The position numbers were made by a program, and so were the translations under genes. Under the pieces are notes generated by a model, which was not told the origin of the DNA, did no database searches, and was given only the letters and a program-made list of their open reading frames with translations. From NCBI RefSeq assembly GCF_007830235.1, contig NZ_VLKI01000014.1, positions 59,453-123,452 of the forward strand: a stretch of 64,000 bases of DNA, written 5' to 3'. The stretch's first letter is position 1. Each line of letters starts with the position of its first letter. Below are positions 54,634 to 63,349 of the stretch, in pieces. The stretch comes from Cytobacillus oceanisediminis. Lineage in GTDB: Bacteria; Bacillota; Bacilli; Bacillales; Cytobacillaceae.

Positions 54634-54671
54634 AAGGGGCAAGAAGCCTTTTCGGGGCAGTCTTGCCCCTT
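54634..54671 (-). promoter_or_regulatory. Competing hairpins in the glmS leader
   Basis: In the transcript AAGGGGCAAGA (from 54671) can pair with TCTTGCCCCTT (ending 54634), just before the ribosome binding site. Alternatively its GGGGCA can pair with the nearer TGCCCC. The two folds exclude each other. Confidence 0.5.
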
Positions 54672-54729
54672 ATCTCTGTAATTTATTAATGCCGCCTGTA
54701 CAGGCTCTTGAACCTTTTCTTTTAGCGAC

Positions 54730-54893
54730 TTTGGATTATTTTTAGCATTCCCTTCTCTTTGTCCATTCAGTTGCCCAAATGTTTTAAAGAAAGGATTGTC
54801 GGTTGTGCTTTCAACCGGGAGGCATCCGCCGAACATTCGATAAACCTCCTCCTCGTCAACTAATCCTTTACGTCCAGGATCAGTTCAGGCGCT
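54730..54893 (-). ncRNA. glmS ribozyme
   Basis: The minus strand shows the conserved ribozyme core. It starts A/GCGCCTGAACTG, with cleavage expected between 54893 and 54892. It continues with GACGAGGAGGAGGTTTATCG and TTCGGCGGATGCCTCCCGG, the P3/P4 parts with CATTTGGGCAACTGAATGGAC, and ends near CCAAAGTCGCTAAAAG. Glucosamine-6-phosphate acts as cofactor for self-cleavage, which leads to mRNA decay. The 3' boundary is approximate. Confidence 0.95.
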
Positions 54894-54974
54894 TTTAAAA
54901 ATATTTATTTTCACTATCCACCTTTCTCTTCTTGAATGAGGACATTTTGTATTCTTAAATACAAAAACAGGATT

Positions 54975-55003
54975 ATCATACATCAAAGTCAGACTTCCGT
55001 CAA
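54975..55003 (-). promoter_or_regulatory. Sigma-A promoter of glmS
   Basis: On the minus strand TTGACG and TATGAT are exactly 17 bases apart, about 80 bases before the ribozyme cleavage site. It allows glmS transcription separate from the cdaA operon. Confidence 0.75.
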
Positions 55004-55073
55004 CAAATAACTTCAAAGAGGCAGCAATATGGGTATTCCCTAAATGGAAAAGGTGTAAACTCCCATATATAAA

Positions 55074-55113
55074 AATATGCATAAGGGAGTTAATGAGTTC
55101 CCTTATGCATATT
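55074..55113 (-). terminator. Terminator of glmM
   Basis: AATATGCATAAGGGA (55074-55088) and TCCCTTATGCATATT (55099-55113) are 15-base perfect complements, just after the glmM stop. Confidence 0.85.
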
Positions 55114-55120
55114 GTCTGTC

Positions 55121-56470
55121 TTATTCTTTTAAGCCCATTTCATTCTCTACAACAGCAGCAATACGCTCTACATAAGCTGCACATAGTTCACCTGTTGGGG
55201 CTTCTGCCATCACTCGCACAAGCGGCTCTGTACCGGAAGGACGGACAAGAATTCGGCCATTTCCATTCATTTCTTCCTCAACCTGTGAAATCACTTCTTT
55301 AACTTTCTCATTATCCGTAACGTGATGCTTGTCTGTCACGCGGATATTCACAAGCTTTTGAGGGAATTTTTGCATTTCCTTTGCAAGCTCGGATAATGGC
55401 TTCTTCGTTACTTTCATAATATTTACAAGCTGAAGACCTGTCAGAAGGCCGTCGCCCGTCGTGATATAGTCTAGGAAAATGATATGTCCTGACTGTTCAC
55501 CGCCAAGGTTATAGCCATTCTTCTTCATTTCTTCTACAACATAGCGGTCACCTACAGCAGTCTGAACGCTTTGGATGCCATTTGATTCAAGTCCTTTATA
55601 GAAACCAAGATTGCTCATAACAGTCGAAACAACGGTATTATGCTTGAGCCTGCCTTGCTCTTTCATGTATTTTCCGCAGATATACATAATTTGGTCGCCA
55701 TCCACAATATCTCCATTCTCATCAATGGCAATCAGACGGTCGCCGTCTCCATCAAAAGCCAAGCCTACATCTGCTTCTTTTTCCTTCACAAATGCAGCAA
55801 GCGCTTCTGGATGAGTCGAGCCTACACCTGCATTGATATTTAATCCGTTAGGAGAAGCCCCCATCATGGATAAGTCCGCATCAAGATCAGCAAACAAGTG
55901 CGTGGCAAGCGGCGAAGTTGCACCATGTGCACAATCCAGTGCAATATGTATGCCTGAGAAATCCTCGTCTACGGTCTGCTTTAAATATTGAAGGTATTTC
56001 TGACCGCCTTCAAAATAATCATTAACCTGGCCGAGATTTCCTCCGACGGGTCTTGGCAGCTGGTCTTCCGCCGTATCCATTAATTCCTCAATCTCTGCTT
56101 CCTGATCATCGGAAAGCTTGAATCCGTCCGGACCAAAGAATTTAATCCCGTTATCCTCAACCGGATTATGGGATGCGGATATCATAACCCCGGCTTCAGC
56201 ACCAAGAGCTTTGGTTAAATACGCAACTCCCGGAGTAGAAATAACTCCGAGGCGCATCACTTCTGCCCCGATTGACAATAGTCCCGCTACAAGTGCGCCT
56301 TCCAGCATATGGCCGGATATGCGGGTGTCACGACCGATTAAAACCTTTGGACGGTCATGGTCTTTCGTCAATACGTACCCTCCAAAACGCCCCAGTTTAA
56401 ATGCCAGTTCCGGTGTTAATTCACTATTTGCAACTCCGCGTACTCCATCTGTACCGAAATATTTACCCAT
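55121..56470 (-). CDS. glmM: Phosphoglucosamine mutase
   Basis: The 449-residue alpha-D-phosphohexomutase converts glucosamine-6-phosphate to glucosamine-1-phosphate. The phosphoserine loop is [12 protein letters not shown] near residue 98, the metal-binding loop DGDGDR near 240, the sugar-binding GGEQSGHI near 325 and the phosphate-binding loop VRPSGTEP near 405. In Bacillaceae it also binds and restrains the neighbouring cyclase CdaA. Length and context match. Confidence 0.97.
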   Translation of the reverse strand: MGKYFGTDGVRGVANSELTPELAFKLGRFGGYVLTKDHDRPKVLIGRDTRISGHMLEGALVAGLLSIGAEVMRLGVISTPGVAYLTKALGAEAGVMISASHNPVEDNGIKFFGPDGFKLSDDQEAEIEELMDTAEDQLPRPVGGNLGQVNDYFEGGQKYLQYLKQTVDEDFSGIHIALDCAHGATSPLATHLFADLDADLSMMGASPNGLNINAGVGSTHPEALAAFVKEKEADVGLAFDGDGDRLIAIDENGDIVDGDQIMYICGKYMKEQGRLKHNTVVSTVMSNLGFYKGLESNGIQSVQTAVGDRYVVEEMKKNGYNLGGEQSGHIIFLDYITTGDGLLTGLQLVNIMKVTKKPLSELAKEMQKFPQKLVNIRVTDKHHVTDNEKVKEVISQVEEEMNGNGRILVRPSGTEPLVRVMAEAPTGELCAAYVERIAAVVENEMGLKE

Positions 56471-56504
56471 TTTTCTAATCGCTCCTTCTTACTATTAAAG
56501 TGAA

Positions 56505-56640
56505 ACTTTCATTAGTGGGAGGCTTTATCCCCACTAATGGTTAGTTGAGGCCCGCAGGACAAGGAAAGCTTCGTCAGCCTTTTCATCGCACGAAGTAAAA
56601 GCGTTAGCTTTTATAAGGATGCGGGTCACTCAGCCTAAAA
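56505..56640. repeat. Dispersed hairpin element
   Basis: CATTAGTGGG and CCCACTAATG form a hairpin (about 56511-56540). It is followed by GAGGCCCGCAGGACAAGG, the string CATCGCACGAAG with a TAAAAGC/GCTTTTA hairpin, and GATGCGGGTCACTCAGCC. CATCGCACGAAG is shared (reverse strand) with the insert in the copy at 36286-36470. Confidence 0.6.
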
Positions 56641-56699
56641 TCCATTCATTTGGGGGTTGATATTACTGCCCTTTAATGCGGGGTAAAGATACTCTATAA

Positions 56700-58016
56700 T
56701 TAAGCCTCTTCTTTTTGTGTGATAGATATTAACGCTTTTCCTGCTGCAGGCTTTGAGTCTACCTCAGCGGGCCCGTCGACATTTATATTTACTTCATGGT
56801 CCCCTTCGCCAAGGTCAGCCAAATCCAGGTAAACACTAAAATCTTTGGCACTCAGCTCCTGAACCACGCTGCTCTTTCCGGAAACCGTTATACTTGTCCT
56901 TCCGGAAGCCGGATTTTTAAGAACCGCATCAAACTCTTCGGATAACCCTACTAAATTGATCGGGAGGTTTGAAAATGTTTTTGTCTCCTCCGTTGTCTGT
57001 CCTTGTGTTTGTTCTGCCGGTTCTTGTTCTTCCGCAGTTTCCTCTTCTTCTGCATCTTCCGTTATGCTTACATCTATATTAGCCTTTACCGTTTTCGGGT
57101 CGACCCCTGAAATGCCATCAGGAATGATAACCGGGACAGTAAGCGCAGTATCTTCTTGTATCCGGCTTACATCCACTTCCACTCTTACACTTTCTGTCTC
57201 ATTTAGAACATCTTCACTTCCGGTAATGACAGCCTCTTTTACATCGAGCTCAATAGAATTAATGGTAACTCCATTTTGCAGATTCCCTTTCCGGACGATT
57301 GTAATGGGAACGGTTTTGCTTAACTGCTGGACTGGTACGGTTACCTGAATCACTTGCGGTTCCACAATGACATCAAGTTTATTCATCTCCCGGTCCAGTA
57401 CCCTAACCGTTGCTTCCTCTGTTATTGTCTCTGTAATAGGCCCTTTTAAGTCAAGGGTTGCTTTGACAAAGCTGATTCGATCAATAACCTCTCTGGCTCC
57501 GGTAACTTTGACCGTATTGGGTTCTGCAATCGCTGCTTCGGATGTATAGCCTTCCCCAAGCAAGTTTTTATTAAATTCTGCATCTACTCTAAACTCTTGT
57601 GTTACTTTCTCATGTATAGTGACATCTGCATATTGTGGATCAATTGTAACGTTTAGCTTGTCGGAGATATCCCTAATTTTTATTTCAACTTTTTCCGTTC
57701 CTACTTCTGCATCCGATAAATCCACATAGACTTCAAAATTTCTTTGTGTTTTAGCCGGCTGCAGGTGGCTTTTTGGACCAGTAATGGTCAAATCCACTGT
57801 CTCCGGAATACCTGTAACCACCAGATTTTCGGTATCATAATAACTTTTCACCGGCACATCCGCAATGATCTCGGTATCCTTTTGACCAGGAACATTTACA
57901 TCCTTTAACTCTTTATCTGCATCATATACAGAATCAAATAGAAAGAGCGCCAATATCAAGGCGACAACCTTCATAAACCAGCGCGTATCGACAAGTTTAT
58001 CAATGAACTTATCCAT
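56700..58016 (-). CDS. cdaR: CdaA regulatory protein, YbbR domains
   Basis: The 438-residue protein has one N-terminal membrane helix (WFMKVVALILALFLFDSVYDA) followed by four extracytoplasmic YbbR repeats of about 85 residues. An acidic, Glu/Gln-rich spacer (about 325-350) separates the third and fourth. CdaR binds CdaA and tunes c-di-AMP synthesis. It overlaps cdaA by eight bases, implying coupled translation and a stoichiometric complex. Confidence 0.95.
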   Translation of the reverse strand: MDKFIDKLVDTRWFMKVVALILALFLFDSVYDADKELKDVNVPGQKDTEIIADVPVKSYYDTENLVVTGIPETVDLTITGPKSHLQPAKTQRNFEVYVDLSDAEVGTEKVEIKIRDISDKLNVTIDPQYADVTIHEKVTQEFRVDAEFNKNLLGEGYTSEAAIAEPNTVKVTGAREVIDRISFVKATLDLKGPITETITEEATVRVLDREMNKLDVIVEPQVIQVTVPVQQLSKTVPITIVRKGNLQNGVTINSIELDVKEAVITGSEDVLNETESVRVEVDVSRIQEDTALTVPVIIPDGISGVDPKTVKANIDVSITEDAEEEETAEEQEPAEQTQGQTTEETKTFSNLPINLVGLSEEFDAVLKNPASGRTSITVSGKSSVVQELSAKDFSVYLDLADLGEGDHEVNINVDGPAEVDSKPAAGKALISITQKEEA

Positions 58017-58836
58017 TCTTTTTTCCCCTCCAGTTCCAACGACCTGAAGAAGTCTGCTTTATTTTATATTGAGCCAGCAATTCATTCGAAAGCATATCTT
58101 TAAAAGCATCCGATTTCAAATCACGATGCAGTTCACCATTCTTTGTTAGAGAAACACTTCCTGTTTCCTCAGAAACAACAATTGTAATACTGTCAGTTAC
58201 TTCACTAATACCTAAAGCAGCCCTATGTCTGGTTCCAAGCTCTTTTGAGATAAAGGGGCTTTCCGAAAGCGGCAAGTAACAGGCTGCTGCAGCGACACAA
58301 TTTTTTTGGATGATGACAGCTCCATCATGTAGAGGGGTGTTTGGAATAAATATATTAATGAGAAGCTCCGATGAGATTTTCGAATCAAGCTGTATGCCCG
58401 TTTCAATATAATCCCCCATCCCTGTTTCCCGCTCAACCGAAATAAGTGCACCAATGCGGCGTTTAGCCATGTAATCTACAGCCTTGGCAATAGATTCTAC
58501 CAGTTTCTCCTGATCCTCTTCCTCCTGATTTCCGCTCCTTGAGAAGAATCGCCCTCTTCCCAATTGTTCCAGCGCTCTTCTTAACTCCGGCTGGAAAATA
58601 ATAATGATGGCTAGAAATCCCCAGAGAAGCACTTGTTCCATCATCCACCCTAACGTTTGCAGGTGGAACTTGTCGCTCGCCACTTTAACAAGGATAATGA
58701 CAAATATCCCCTTTAGCAATTGGACAGCCTTCGTTCCTTTGACAATCATTATAAGTTTATAGATGACGTACCAAACAAGGAGAATGTCTATTGTATTAGC
58801 CAACAATTTCAAAATAGAGAAATCTGCAAACGACAT
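58009..58836 (-). CDS. cdaA: Diadenylate cyclase
   Basis: The 275-residue enzyme makes c-di-AMP from two ATP, a messenger controlling potassium, osmolyte and wall homeostasis. Three N-terminal membrane helices (about 10-80) lead into the DAC domain with the DGA motif in PLHDGAVII near 170 and the RHR motif in GTRHRAALGIS near 200. ATG at 58836 follows GGAGG; a longer frame starts within leader sequence. It is the first gene of cdaA-cdaR-glmM. Confidence 0.96.
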   Translation of the reverse strand: MSFADFSILKLLANTIDILLVWYVIYKLIMIVKGTKAVQLLKGIFVIILVKVASDKFHLQTLGWMMEQVLLWGFLAIIIIFQPELRRALEQLGRGRFFSRSGNQEEEDQEKLVESIAKAVDYMAKRRIGALISVERETGMGDYIETGIQLDSKISSELLINIFIPNTPLHDGAVIIQKNCVAAAACYLPLSESPFISKELGTRHRAALGISEVTDSITIVVSEETGSVSLTKNGELHRDLKSDAFKDMLSNELLAQYKIKQTSSGRWNWRGKKNG

Positions 58837-58992
58837 TATCCTTCCTCCAAATATATATTTCAAAAGCAATAAGCTTTAAGTTCAAGCTATGGTTTATATA
58901 TGTAACTTTCATATTATATCATATTTAAACCTAATTCCAATTTTGAGACAACCCATAATAGCTGGAAAACTTGAATGCGTTGATATATTAAT

Positions 58993-59016
58993 AATCCCTG
59001 CTCTAGAGCAGGGATT
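58993..59016. terminator. Perfect 24-bp palindrome
   Basis: AATCCCTGCT and AGCAGGGATT surround CTAG, giving full self-complementarity. It lies between rsiW and cdaA and probably attenuates read-through from the sigW operon. Confidence 0.6.
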
Positions 59017-59087
59017 CATTTCTTTTATTTATGCTGTTTCCGTAAAGTTTGTTGCTTTTTACCGCTAAACTTAGTGTATATACCTGA

Positions 59088-59201
59088 GTTGATTGTAGCG
59101 GAGGGCACTTGACTCCTGCGGGAAGAGAGGGAAGTGTGAGACCCCAGAGGCGCTCGCATCGCTCCCCGCGGGTTCGCTGAGTGCCCCGTGCTGAAATCAA
59201 C
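59088..59201 (+). repeat. Dispersed GC-rich element, copy 4
   Basis: The copy begins GTTGATTGTAGCGGAGGGC, contains GACTCCTGCGGGA, GTGAGACCCCAGAGGCGC and CCGCGGGTTCGCTGAG, and ends CTGAAATCAAC, the same skeleton as at 48512. Confidence 0.8.
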
Positions 59202-59253
59202 GGGCAGAATTTATAAGTAAAAACAACAATCTATAGAAAAGAGCCTTTATTTA

Positions 59254-59898
59254 CTATTTTTCTTTCTCGGCTTCATCATTGTCAAAGACACTCACAATAT
59301 CCTTTGATGCCTTTTTAATGTGGTACCATATCCATTCAAAAATGGCATTAACCTCTTCTATTTCTCCCGTTACCTTTCCTGCTGAAGCCATATACTGTTC
59401 CCCATTAATGACGGTAACATTTCCTTCTACTTGACCTTGAATTTCCAAATTTCCATTTTTCACAACGACATCGCCTTTTACAACTTCTCCTTCCGGAACG
59501 ATAACCTTATCATTTTGCACCACCAGGTTGGGCTGTTTGGAAACTGATAACTGGTGGTCCTGATCCCAGGAAGAAATGAGGCTGCCCATCATTAAAACAA
59601 GAAATAGGGATGCTGCGGTTAAAAGCGGGTGCTGCCTAAACCAGCGCTGAACACCAACCTTGCGCTTTTCCTTAGGAAGTTTCGCCATAACATTTGCTGT
59701 AAAATTATCTGGTGCCTGTATATGTGAAGTGCTTTGGACTAAAGCTATCGTCTTTTTCAATTCATGGAAATGATTTTGGCACTCTTCGCAGCTTTGCAGA
59801 TGTACCCTTAATTCCTTTTCATGTTCGGCTGAGATCTCTTCATCTAAATACTCATGCATATAAAGAATAATTTCTGCTGGACATTTCAAAGTTCTCAC
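59254..59898 (-). CDS. rsiW: Anti-sigma-W factor
   Basis: The 214-residue anti-sigma factor has an N-terminal zinc-binding anti-sigma (ZAS) domain with HLQSCEEC (Hx3Cx2C) near residue 33. One membrane helix (LLTAASLFLVLMMGSLISS, about 91-109) follows, then an extracytoplasmic beta-helix-like region (VEGNVTVINGEQYMASAGKVTGE in pieces). In B. subtilis PrsW and RasP cleave RsiW under envelope stress, releasing SigW. It follows sigW by eight bases. Confidence 0.95.
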   Translation of the reverse strand: MRTLKCPAEIILYMHEYLDEEISAEHEKELRVHLQSCEECQNHFHELKKTIALVQSTSHIQAPDNFTANVMAKLPKEKRKVGVQRWFRQHPLLTAASLFLVLMMGSLISSWDQDHQLSVSKQPNLVVQNDKVIVPEGEVVKGDVVVKNGNLEIQGQVEGNVTVINGEQYMASAGKVTGEIEEVNAIFEWIWYHIKKASKDIVSVFDNDEAEKEK

Positions 59899-59906
59899 CC
59901 TCTTTA

Positions 59907-60470
59907 CTAAACATATCGTAATTGATTTCTAAGTGCTTCCCGGCCCCGGTGAATCCGGGTTTTTACCGTTCCCAAAGGAAGATCCAGCGTTTCACTGATC
60001 TCATTTAACGATAACTCTTCAATATACTTTAGTACAATAACCGATCGGTACTTTTCAGGCAGCTTGGATATCTCCTTTTGAATCGTCTCCTGCAGCTCCA
60101 AGCTTTCCACATCGTCTTCTGGCAGCCTTGTATCTGAAGCAATTTGAGAATACATATTAAGCCCATCTGTTCCTGCGACCTCTGCATCCAGATAATAATC
60201 CGGCTTCTTTTTCCTAATTCGGTCTATACAGAGATTAGTGGCAATCCGATATAGCCAAGTAGAAAACTTCAATTCAATATTAAAGCTGCTGATATTCACA
60301 TAGGCCCTTAAAAAGGCTTCTTGTGCAATATCTTCCGCTTCATGCCTGTTACCCAGCATTCTGTAACAAATTTGAAAAACCTTATCTTTATATATTTCAA
60401 CTACTTCTGCATAAGCATCCTGGTCGCCTTTTAATACTTGCTTAATCCTTTTCTTTACGACTGTCTCCAT
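59907..60470 (-). CDS. sigW: ECF sigma factor SigW
   Basis: The 187-residue ECF sigma factor has region 2 (CYRMLGNRHEAEDIAQEAFLRAY near 34-56) and region 4 (LPEKYRSVIVLKYIEELSLNEISETLDLPLGTVKTRIHRGR). It directs the response to cell-envelope-active antibiotics and alkaline shock. The order sigW-rsiW-cdaA-cdaR-glmM-glmS is that of B. subtilis. An autoregulatory sigma-W promoter lies upstream. Confidence 0.96.
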   Translation of the reverse strand: METVVKKRIKQVLKGDQDAYAEVVEIYKDKVFQICYRMLGNRHEAEDIAQEAFLRAYVNISSFNIELKFSTWLYRIATNLCIDRIRKKKPDYYLDAEVAGTDGLNMYSQIASDTRLPEDDVESLELQETIQKEISKLPEKYRSVIVLKYIEELSLNEISETLDLPLGTVKTRIHRGREALRNQLRYV

Positions 60471-60505
60471 TTTTTTACCTCCGCTCCACTGCGGCTAATC
60501 GATAT

Positions 60506-60532
60506 TACGAATCGATAGCGGAAAAGGTTTCA
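60506..60532 (-). promoter_or_regulatory. Sigma-W autoregulatory promoter
   Basis: The minus strand reads TGAAAC (60532-60527), then 17 bases beginning CTTTTCC, then CGTA (60509-60506), matching sigma-W promoters. Confidence 0.85.
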
Positions 60533-60646
60533 TTTTTTTATAAAAAACATTCATTTTCTATATTAACAAATTTTTACTTCTTCTGGTTTAAAAAATTTTT
60601 ATCAGGGGTATAAAAGTACTAAAATTATGGAAAAGGGTTGGTTACG

Positions 60647-60805
60647 GTGTGTGTCAATGACTTATTAAGTGATATTGAGGATTGCCGGTCGGAAATGGTA
60701 CAGTTAGCAGCAGTTACTTCATTTACTAACCACCGGGTAGTAGAAACTAGCATTAAACTCGATCGACTTCTAAATAAATACTATATACTCACATCAAAAA
60801 AATGA
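60647..60805 (+). CDS. Spo0E-family aspartyl-phosphate phosphatase
   Basis: A 52-residue open frame begins with GTG, behind AAAAGGG. It encodes a two-helix protein: NDLLSDIEDCRSEMVQLAA, then the family signature SIKLDRLLNKYY (SxxLD..L). Spo0E-type proteins dephosphorylate Spo0A-P and so delay sporulation. The gene is easily missed because of size and start codon. Its stop lies inside the shared terminator with rocF. It is divergent from sigW. Confidence 0.85.
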   Translation: MCVNDLLSDIEDCRSEMVQLAAVTSFTNHRVVETSIKLDRLLNKYYILTSKK

Positions 60806-60836
60806 GCAGAACTCATATTGGTTCTGCTCATTTTTT
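60797..60836. terminator. Bidirectional terminator
   Basis: AAAAAATGAGCAGAAC and GTTCTGCTCATTTTTT are 16-base perfect complements around an 8-base loop, between convergent spo0E-like and rocF genes. Confidence 0.95.
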
Positions 60837-60845
60837 ATGCTGCCC

Positions 60846-61751
60846 TTAAAGAAGCTTCTCTCCAAACAATGAACCCATAAGCGCTACTGCTACAGTAGCC
60901 GTTTTATTTTTATCATCCAGAATTGGGTTGACTTCCACAAATTCTGCCGATGTGATAATTTGAGCCTCCGCGAGCATTTCCATTGCCAGGTGGCTTTCAC
61001 GATAGCTGATTCCGCCAATTACCGGTGTTCCAACCCCTGGTGCATCATGCGGATCCAGCCCATCAAGATCCAATGACAGGTGGACTCCATCCGTATTGCG
61101 CTCTTTTAAATATGTAATAGACTCTTCCATAACCTTTGTCATACCGAGACGATCAATCTCATGCATTGTATAAACTTTAATGCCTTTTTCTTTAATTAGC
61201 TCTCTTTCGCCTTCATCCAAAGATCTCGCACCAATAATGACAATGTTCTCCGGCTTAACCTTTGGCCCATATCCGCCGACATTCGTTAATAGTGAATGGC
61301 CGATTCCAAGGCTGACTGCAAGAGGCATCCCATGAATGTTTCCGGATGGTGAGGTTTCAGCTGTATTTAAATCTCCATGGGCATCATACCAGATAACCCC
61401 TAGATTCGTGTAATGCTTGGATACACCAGCCAATGTTCCAATGGCAATGCTGTGGTCACCGCCAAGCACTAATGGGAATGATCCTGCCTCTATAGCATTA
61501 TCTACTTCTTCAGCCAGCTTTTCTGTCTTTTCAGCTATTAAATCCAAGTTTCTAAGATTGGATTCCGGATCAACCTGTACTTCCGGTCTTCCAATTGCTA
61601 TATCACCCTGGTCATGGATTTCTTCAAATAAACTCTTTAATCTTTCATTCACGCCAGCGTAGCGGATGGCACTCGGCCCCATATCCACACCGCGTCTCAT
61701 CTGCCCTAAATCCATTGGCATTCCAATTATCGATAATTTCTGTCTTTTCAT
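60846..61751 (-). CDS. rocF: Arginase
   Basis: The 301-residue manganese enzyme hydrolyses arginine to ornithine and urea. Metal ligands lie in GGDHS (about 97-101), DAHGD (about 123-127) and SLDLDGLDP near 227; the substrate loop NIHGMPLAV is near 138. AAGGGAGGAC precedes the ATG. It stands alone here, without rocDE. A cre-like site upstream suggests carbon catabolite control. Confidence 0.96.
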   Translation of the reverse strand: MKRQKLSIIGMPMDLGQMRRGVDMGPSAIRYAGVNERLKSLFEEIHDQGDIAIGRPEVQVDPESNLRNLDLIAEKTEKLAEEVDNAIEAGSFPLVLGGDHSIAIGTLAGVSKHYTNLGVIWYDAHGDLNTAETSPSGNIHGMPLAVSLGIGHSLLTNVGGYGPKVKPENIVIIGARSLDEGERELIKEKGIKVYTMHEIDRLGMTKVMEESITYLKERNTDGVHLSLDLDGLDPHDAPGVGTPVIGGISYRESHLAMEMLAEAQIITSAEFVEVNPILDDKNKTATVAVALMGSLFGEKLL

Positions 61752-61785
61752 AATCTGTGTCCTCCCTTTCCCTTTATACTAATAT

Positions 61786-61800
61786 TTTAACCGCTTTCAA
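61786..61800 (-). promoter_or_regulatory. Candidate CcpA cre site
   Basis: The minus strand reads TTGAAAGCGGTTAAA, 14 of 15 positions of the cre consensus WTGAAAGCGSTWWCA, 35 bases upstream of rocF. Confidence 0.5.
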
Positions 61801-61937
61801 ACACATGACTCAACTCGACAAAATCGTGTATATATATACGGTTAGTAAGGGGGAAAACAGTATTGGGGAGGACATTTAAATTGCTCTTCACTTTGTTTTT
61901 GAAGTTCAATTGTGAACTTTGAATACAAATCAGAGAA

Positions 61938-62040
61938 AATGGCTAATAAACCATGGAACTTAGCGAACAATCCTACCAATTTAGCTAACAAATTGCTGAA
62001 AATAACAAATAAACCACCGAAAAGAGATAATAAACTATGG
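61938..62040 (+). repeat. Degenerate 21-bp tandem array (D)
   Basis: Five units based on AGCTAAYAAACC are spaced exactly 21 bases: the aligned AATAAAC positions fall at 61945, 61966, 61987, 62008 and 62029. Some unit copies are diverged (for example GCGAACAA). Confidence 0.75.
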
Positions 62041-62110
62041 CTGTAGCCTCGAGTCTTCCTGAAAACTGGGTAAATCCCCTTTAAAAATCCTGCTAATCTT
62101 TCTTAGATTT

Positions 62111-62210
62111 TCACTTATGCATCACATTTTTAATTTATGAACTACTTTCTGCTGCTTATGCTTCACTTTTTACATATATGAACCACTTTGTCCGATTTAC
62201 GTGCCACTTT
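62111..62210 (+). repeat. Degenerate 20-21-bp tandem array (E)
   Basis: Five units of the form TATGNNYCACTTT. The final C of the CAC/TAC triplet falls at 62125, 62145, 62166, 62186 and 62207: steps 20, 21, 20, 21. It is unrelated in sequence to array D, which lies 70 bases away. Confidence 0.75.
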
Positions 62211-62347
62211 TGAGTTTTAGCGCTAGTTCCCTAGCTAATGTGTTTTAGCTTTTTGCTCTAGAAAGCCTATCGAATAGTTATATATCTAAGTTATAAAAAC
62301 AAAAAATCCTTAAACCATGATGGGTTAAGGATTCGTTATATGTATGA

Positions 62348-62423
62348 TGGTGGAGCCTAGCGGGATCGAACCGCTGACCTCCTGCGTGCAAAGCAGGCGC
62401 TCTCCCAGCTGAGCTAAGGCCCC
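62348..62423 (-). tRNA. tRNA-Ala (TGC)
   Basis: Minus strand: GGGGCCTTAGCTCAGCTGGG start, anticodon loop with TGC, GGTTCGATCC T-loop, encoded CCA. Confidence 0.97.
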
Positions 62424-62427
62424 ATTT

Positions 62428-62502
62428 TGGAGCGGAAGACGGGATTCGAACCCGCGACCCCCACCTTGGCAAGGTGATGTTCTACCACTGAACTACTTCC
62501 GC
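62428..62502 (-). tRNA. tRNA-Gly (GCC)
   Basis: Minus strand: GCGGAAGTAGTTCAGTGG start, anticodon GCC, GGTTCGAATCC T-loop, encoded CCA. Confidence 0.97.
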
Positions 62503-62570
62503 AAACCATTTTATTCGAAAAAATATGACCTTCAGGAATCGATTCCTAAGGTCTGTGTTATTACTAAAAA

Positions 62571-62643
62571 TGAGCCATGAAGGACTCGAACCTTCGACCC
62601 TCTGATTAAAAGTCAGATGCTCTACCGACTGAGCTAATGGCTC
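62571..62643 (-). tRNA. tRNA-Lys (TTT)
   Basis: Minus strand: GAGCCATTAGCTCAGTCGG start, anticodon TTT in GACTTTTAATC, ends TGGCTCA; no encoded CCA. Confidence 0.97.
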
Positions 62644-62650
62644 ATAAAAA

Positions 62651-62725
62651 TGGCTGGGCTAGCAGGATTCGAACCTGCGAGTGACGGAGTCAAAGTCCGG
62701 TGCCTTACCGCTTGGCTATAGCCCA
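62651..62725 (-). tRNA. tRNA-Gln (TTG)
   Basis: Minus strand: TGGGCTATAGCCAAGCGG start, anticodon TTG in GACTTTGACTC, encoded CCA. Confidence 0.97.
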
Positions 62726-62791
62726 ATAATTAACAAAATAAAAAGGACATTCATAGCTTGTCCAGTTTTTGTTGTTTTTATTAAAGATAAA

Positions 62792-62875
62792 TGGTGGAGG
62801 GGGGCAGATTCGAACTGCCGAACCCGAAGGAGCGGATTTACAGTCCGCCGCGTTTAGCCACTTCGCTACCCCTCC
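62792..62875 (-). tRNA. tRNA-Tyr (GTA)
   Basis: Minus strand: GGAGGGGTAGCGAAGTGGC start, anticodon GTA in GACTGTAAATC, long variable arm, encoded CCA. Confidence 0.97.
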
Positions 62876-62974
62876 GAATATTGAATAGTGCTATAAACCT
62901 CTATTGCATGCTCCAAATCCCTTCAGGATTTTCCGCAGTTTTCCGCTGATGGTTAATCAACGAAGCAAGAAAAC

Positions 62975-63050
<76 letters not shown>

Positions 63051-63058
63051 AAGTTGTA

Positions 63059-63134
63059 TGGTGGAGGATGACGGGATCGAACCGCCGACCCTCTGCTTGT
63101 AAGGCAGATGCTCTCCCAGCTGAGCTAATCCTCC
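63059..63134 (-). tRNA. tRNA-Val (TAC)
   Basis: Minus strand: GGAGGATTAGCTCAGCTGGG start, anticodon TAC in GCCTTACAAGC, encoded CCA. Confidence 0.97.
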
Positions 63135-63138
63135 AAAA

Positions 63139-63213
63139 TGGTGACCCCTACGGGATTCGAACCCGTGTTACCGCCGTGAAAGGGCGGTGTCTTAACCGCT
63201 TGACCAAGGGGCC
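63139..63213 (-). tRNA. tRNA-Glu (TTC)
   Basis: Minus strand: GGCCCCTTGGTCAAGCGG start, anticodon TTC in CCCTTTCACGG, encoded CCA. Confidence 0.97.
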
Positions 63214-63240
63214 TAATATTCAAGTTGTTTTTTCTAAGAG

Positions 63241-63313
63241 AGCTTCCAACCGGGCTCGAACCGGTGACCTCTTCCTTACCATGGAAGTGCTCTACCTGCT
63301 GAGCTATGGAAGC
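63241..63313 (-). tRNA. tRNA-Thr (GGT)
   Basis: Minus strand: GCTTCCATAGCTCAGCAGG start, anticodon GGT in CCATGGTAAGG, ends TTGGAAGCT; no encoded CCA. Confidence 0.95.
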
Positions 63314-63349
63314 AACAGCTCATAATTCCCAAAAGGGGCTTTATGAAAA

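Noticed and set aside
54613..54836. 92-codon minus-strand frame in the glmS leader
   Set aside because: The region is the ribozyme and leader; it overlaps glmS in another frame and is explained by RNA structure.
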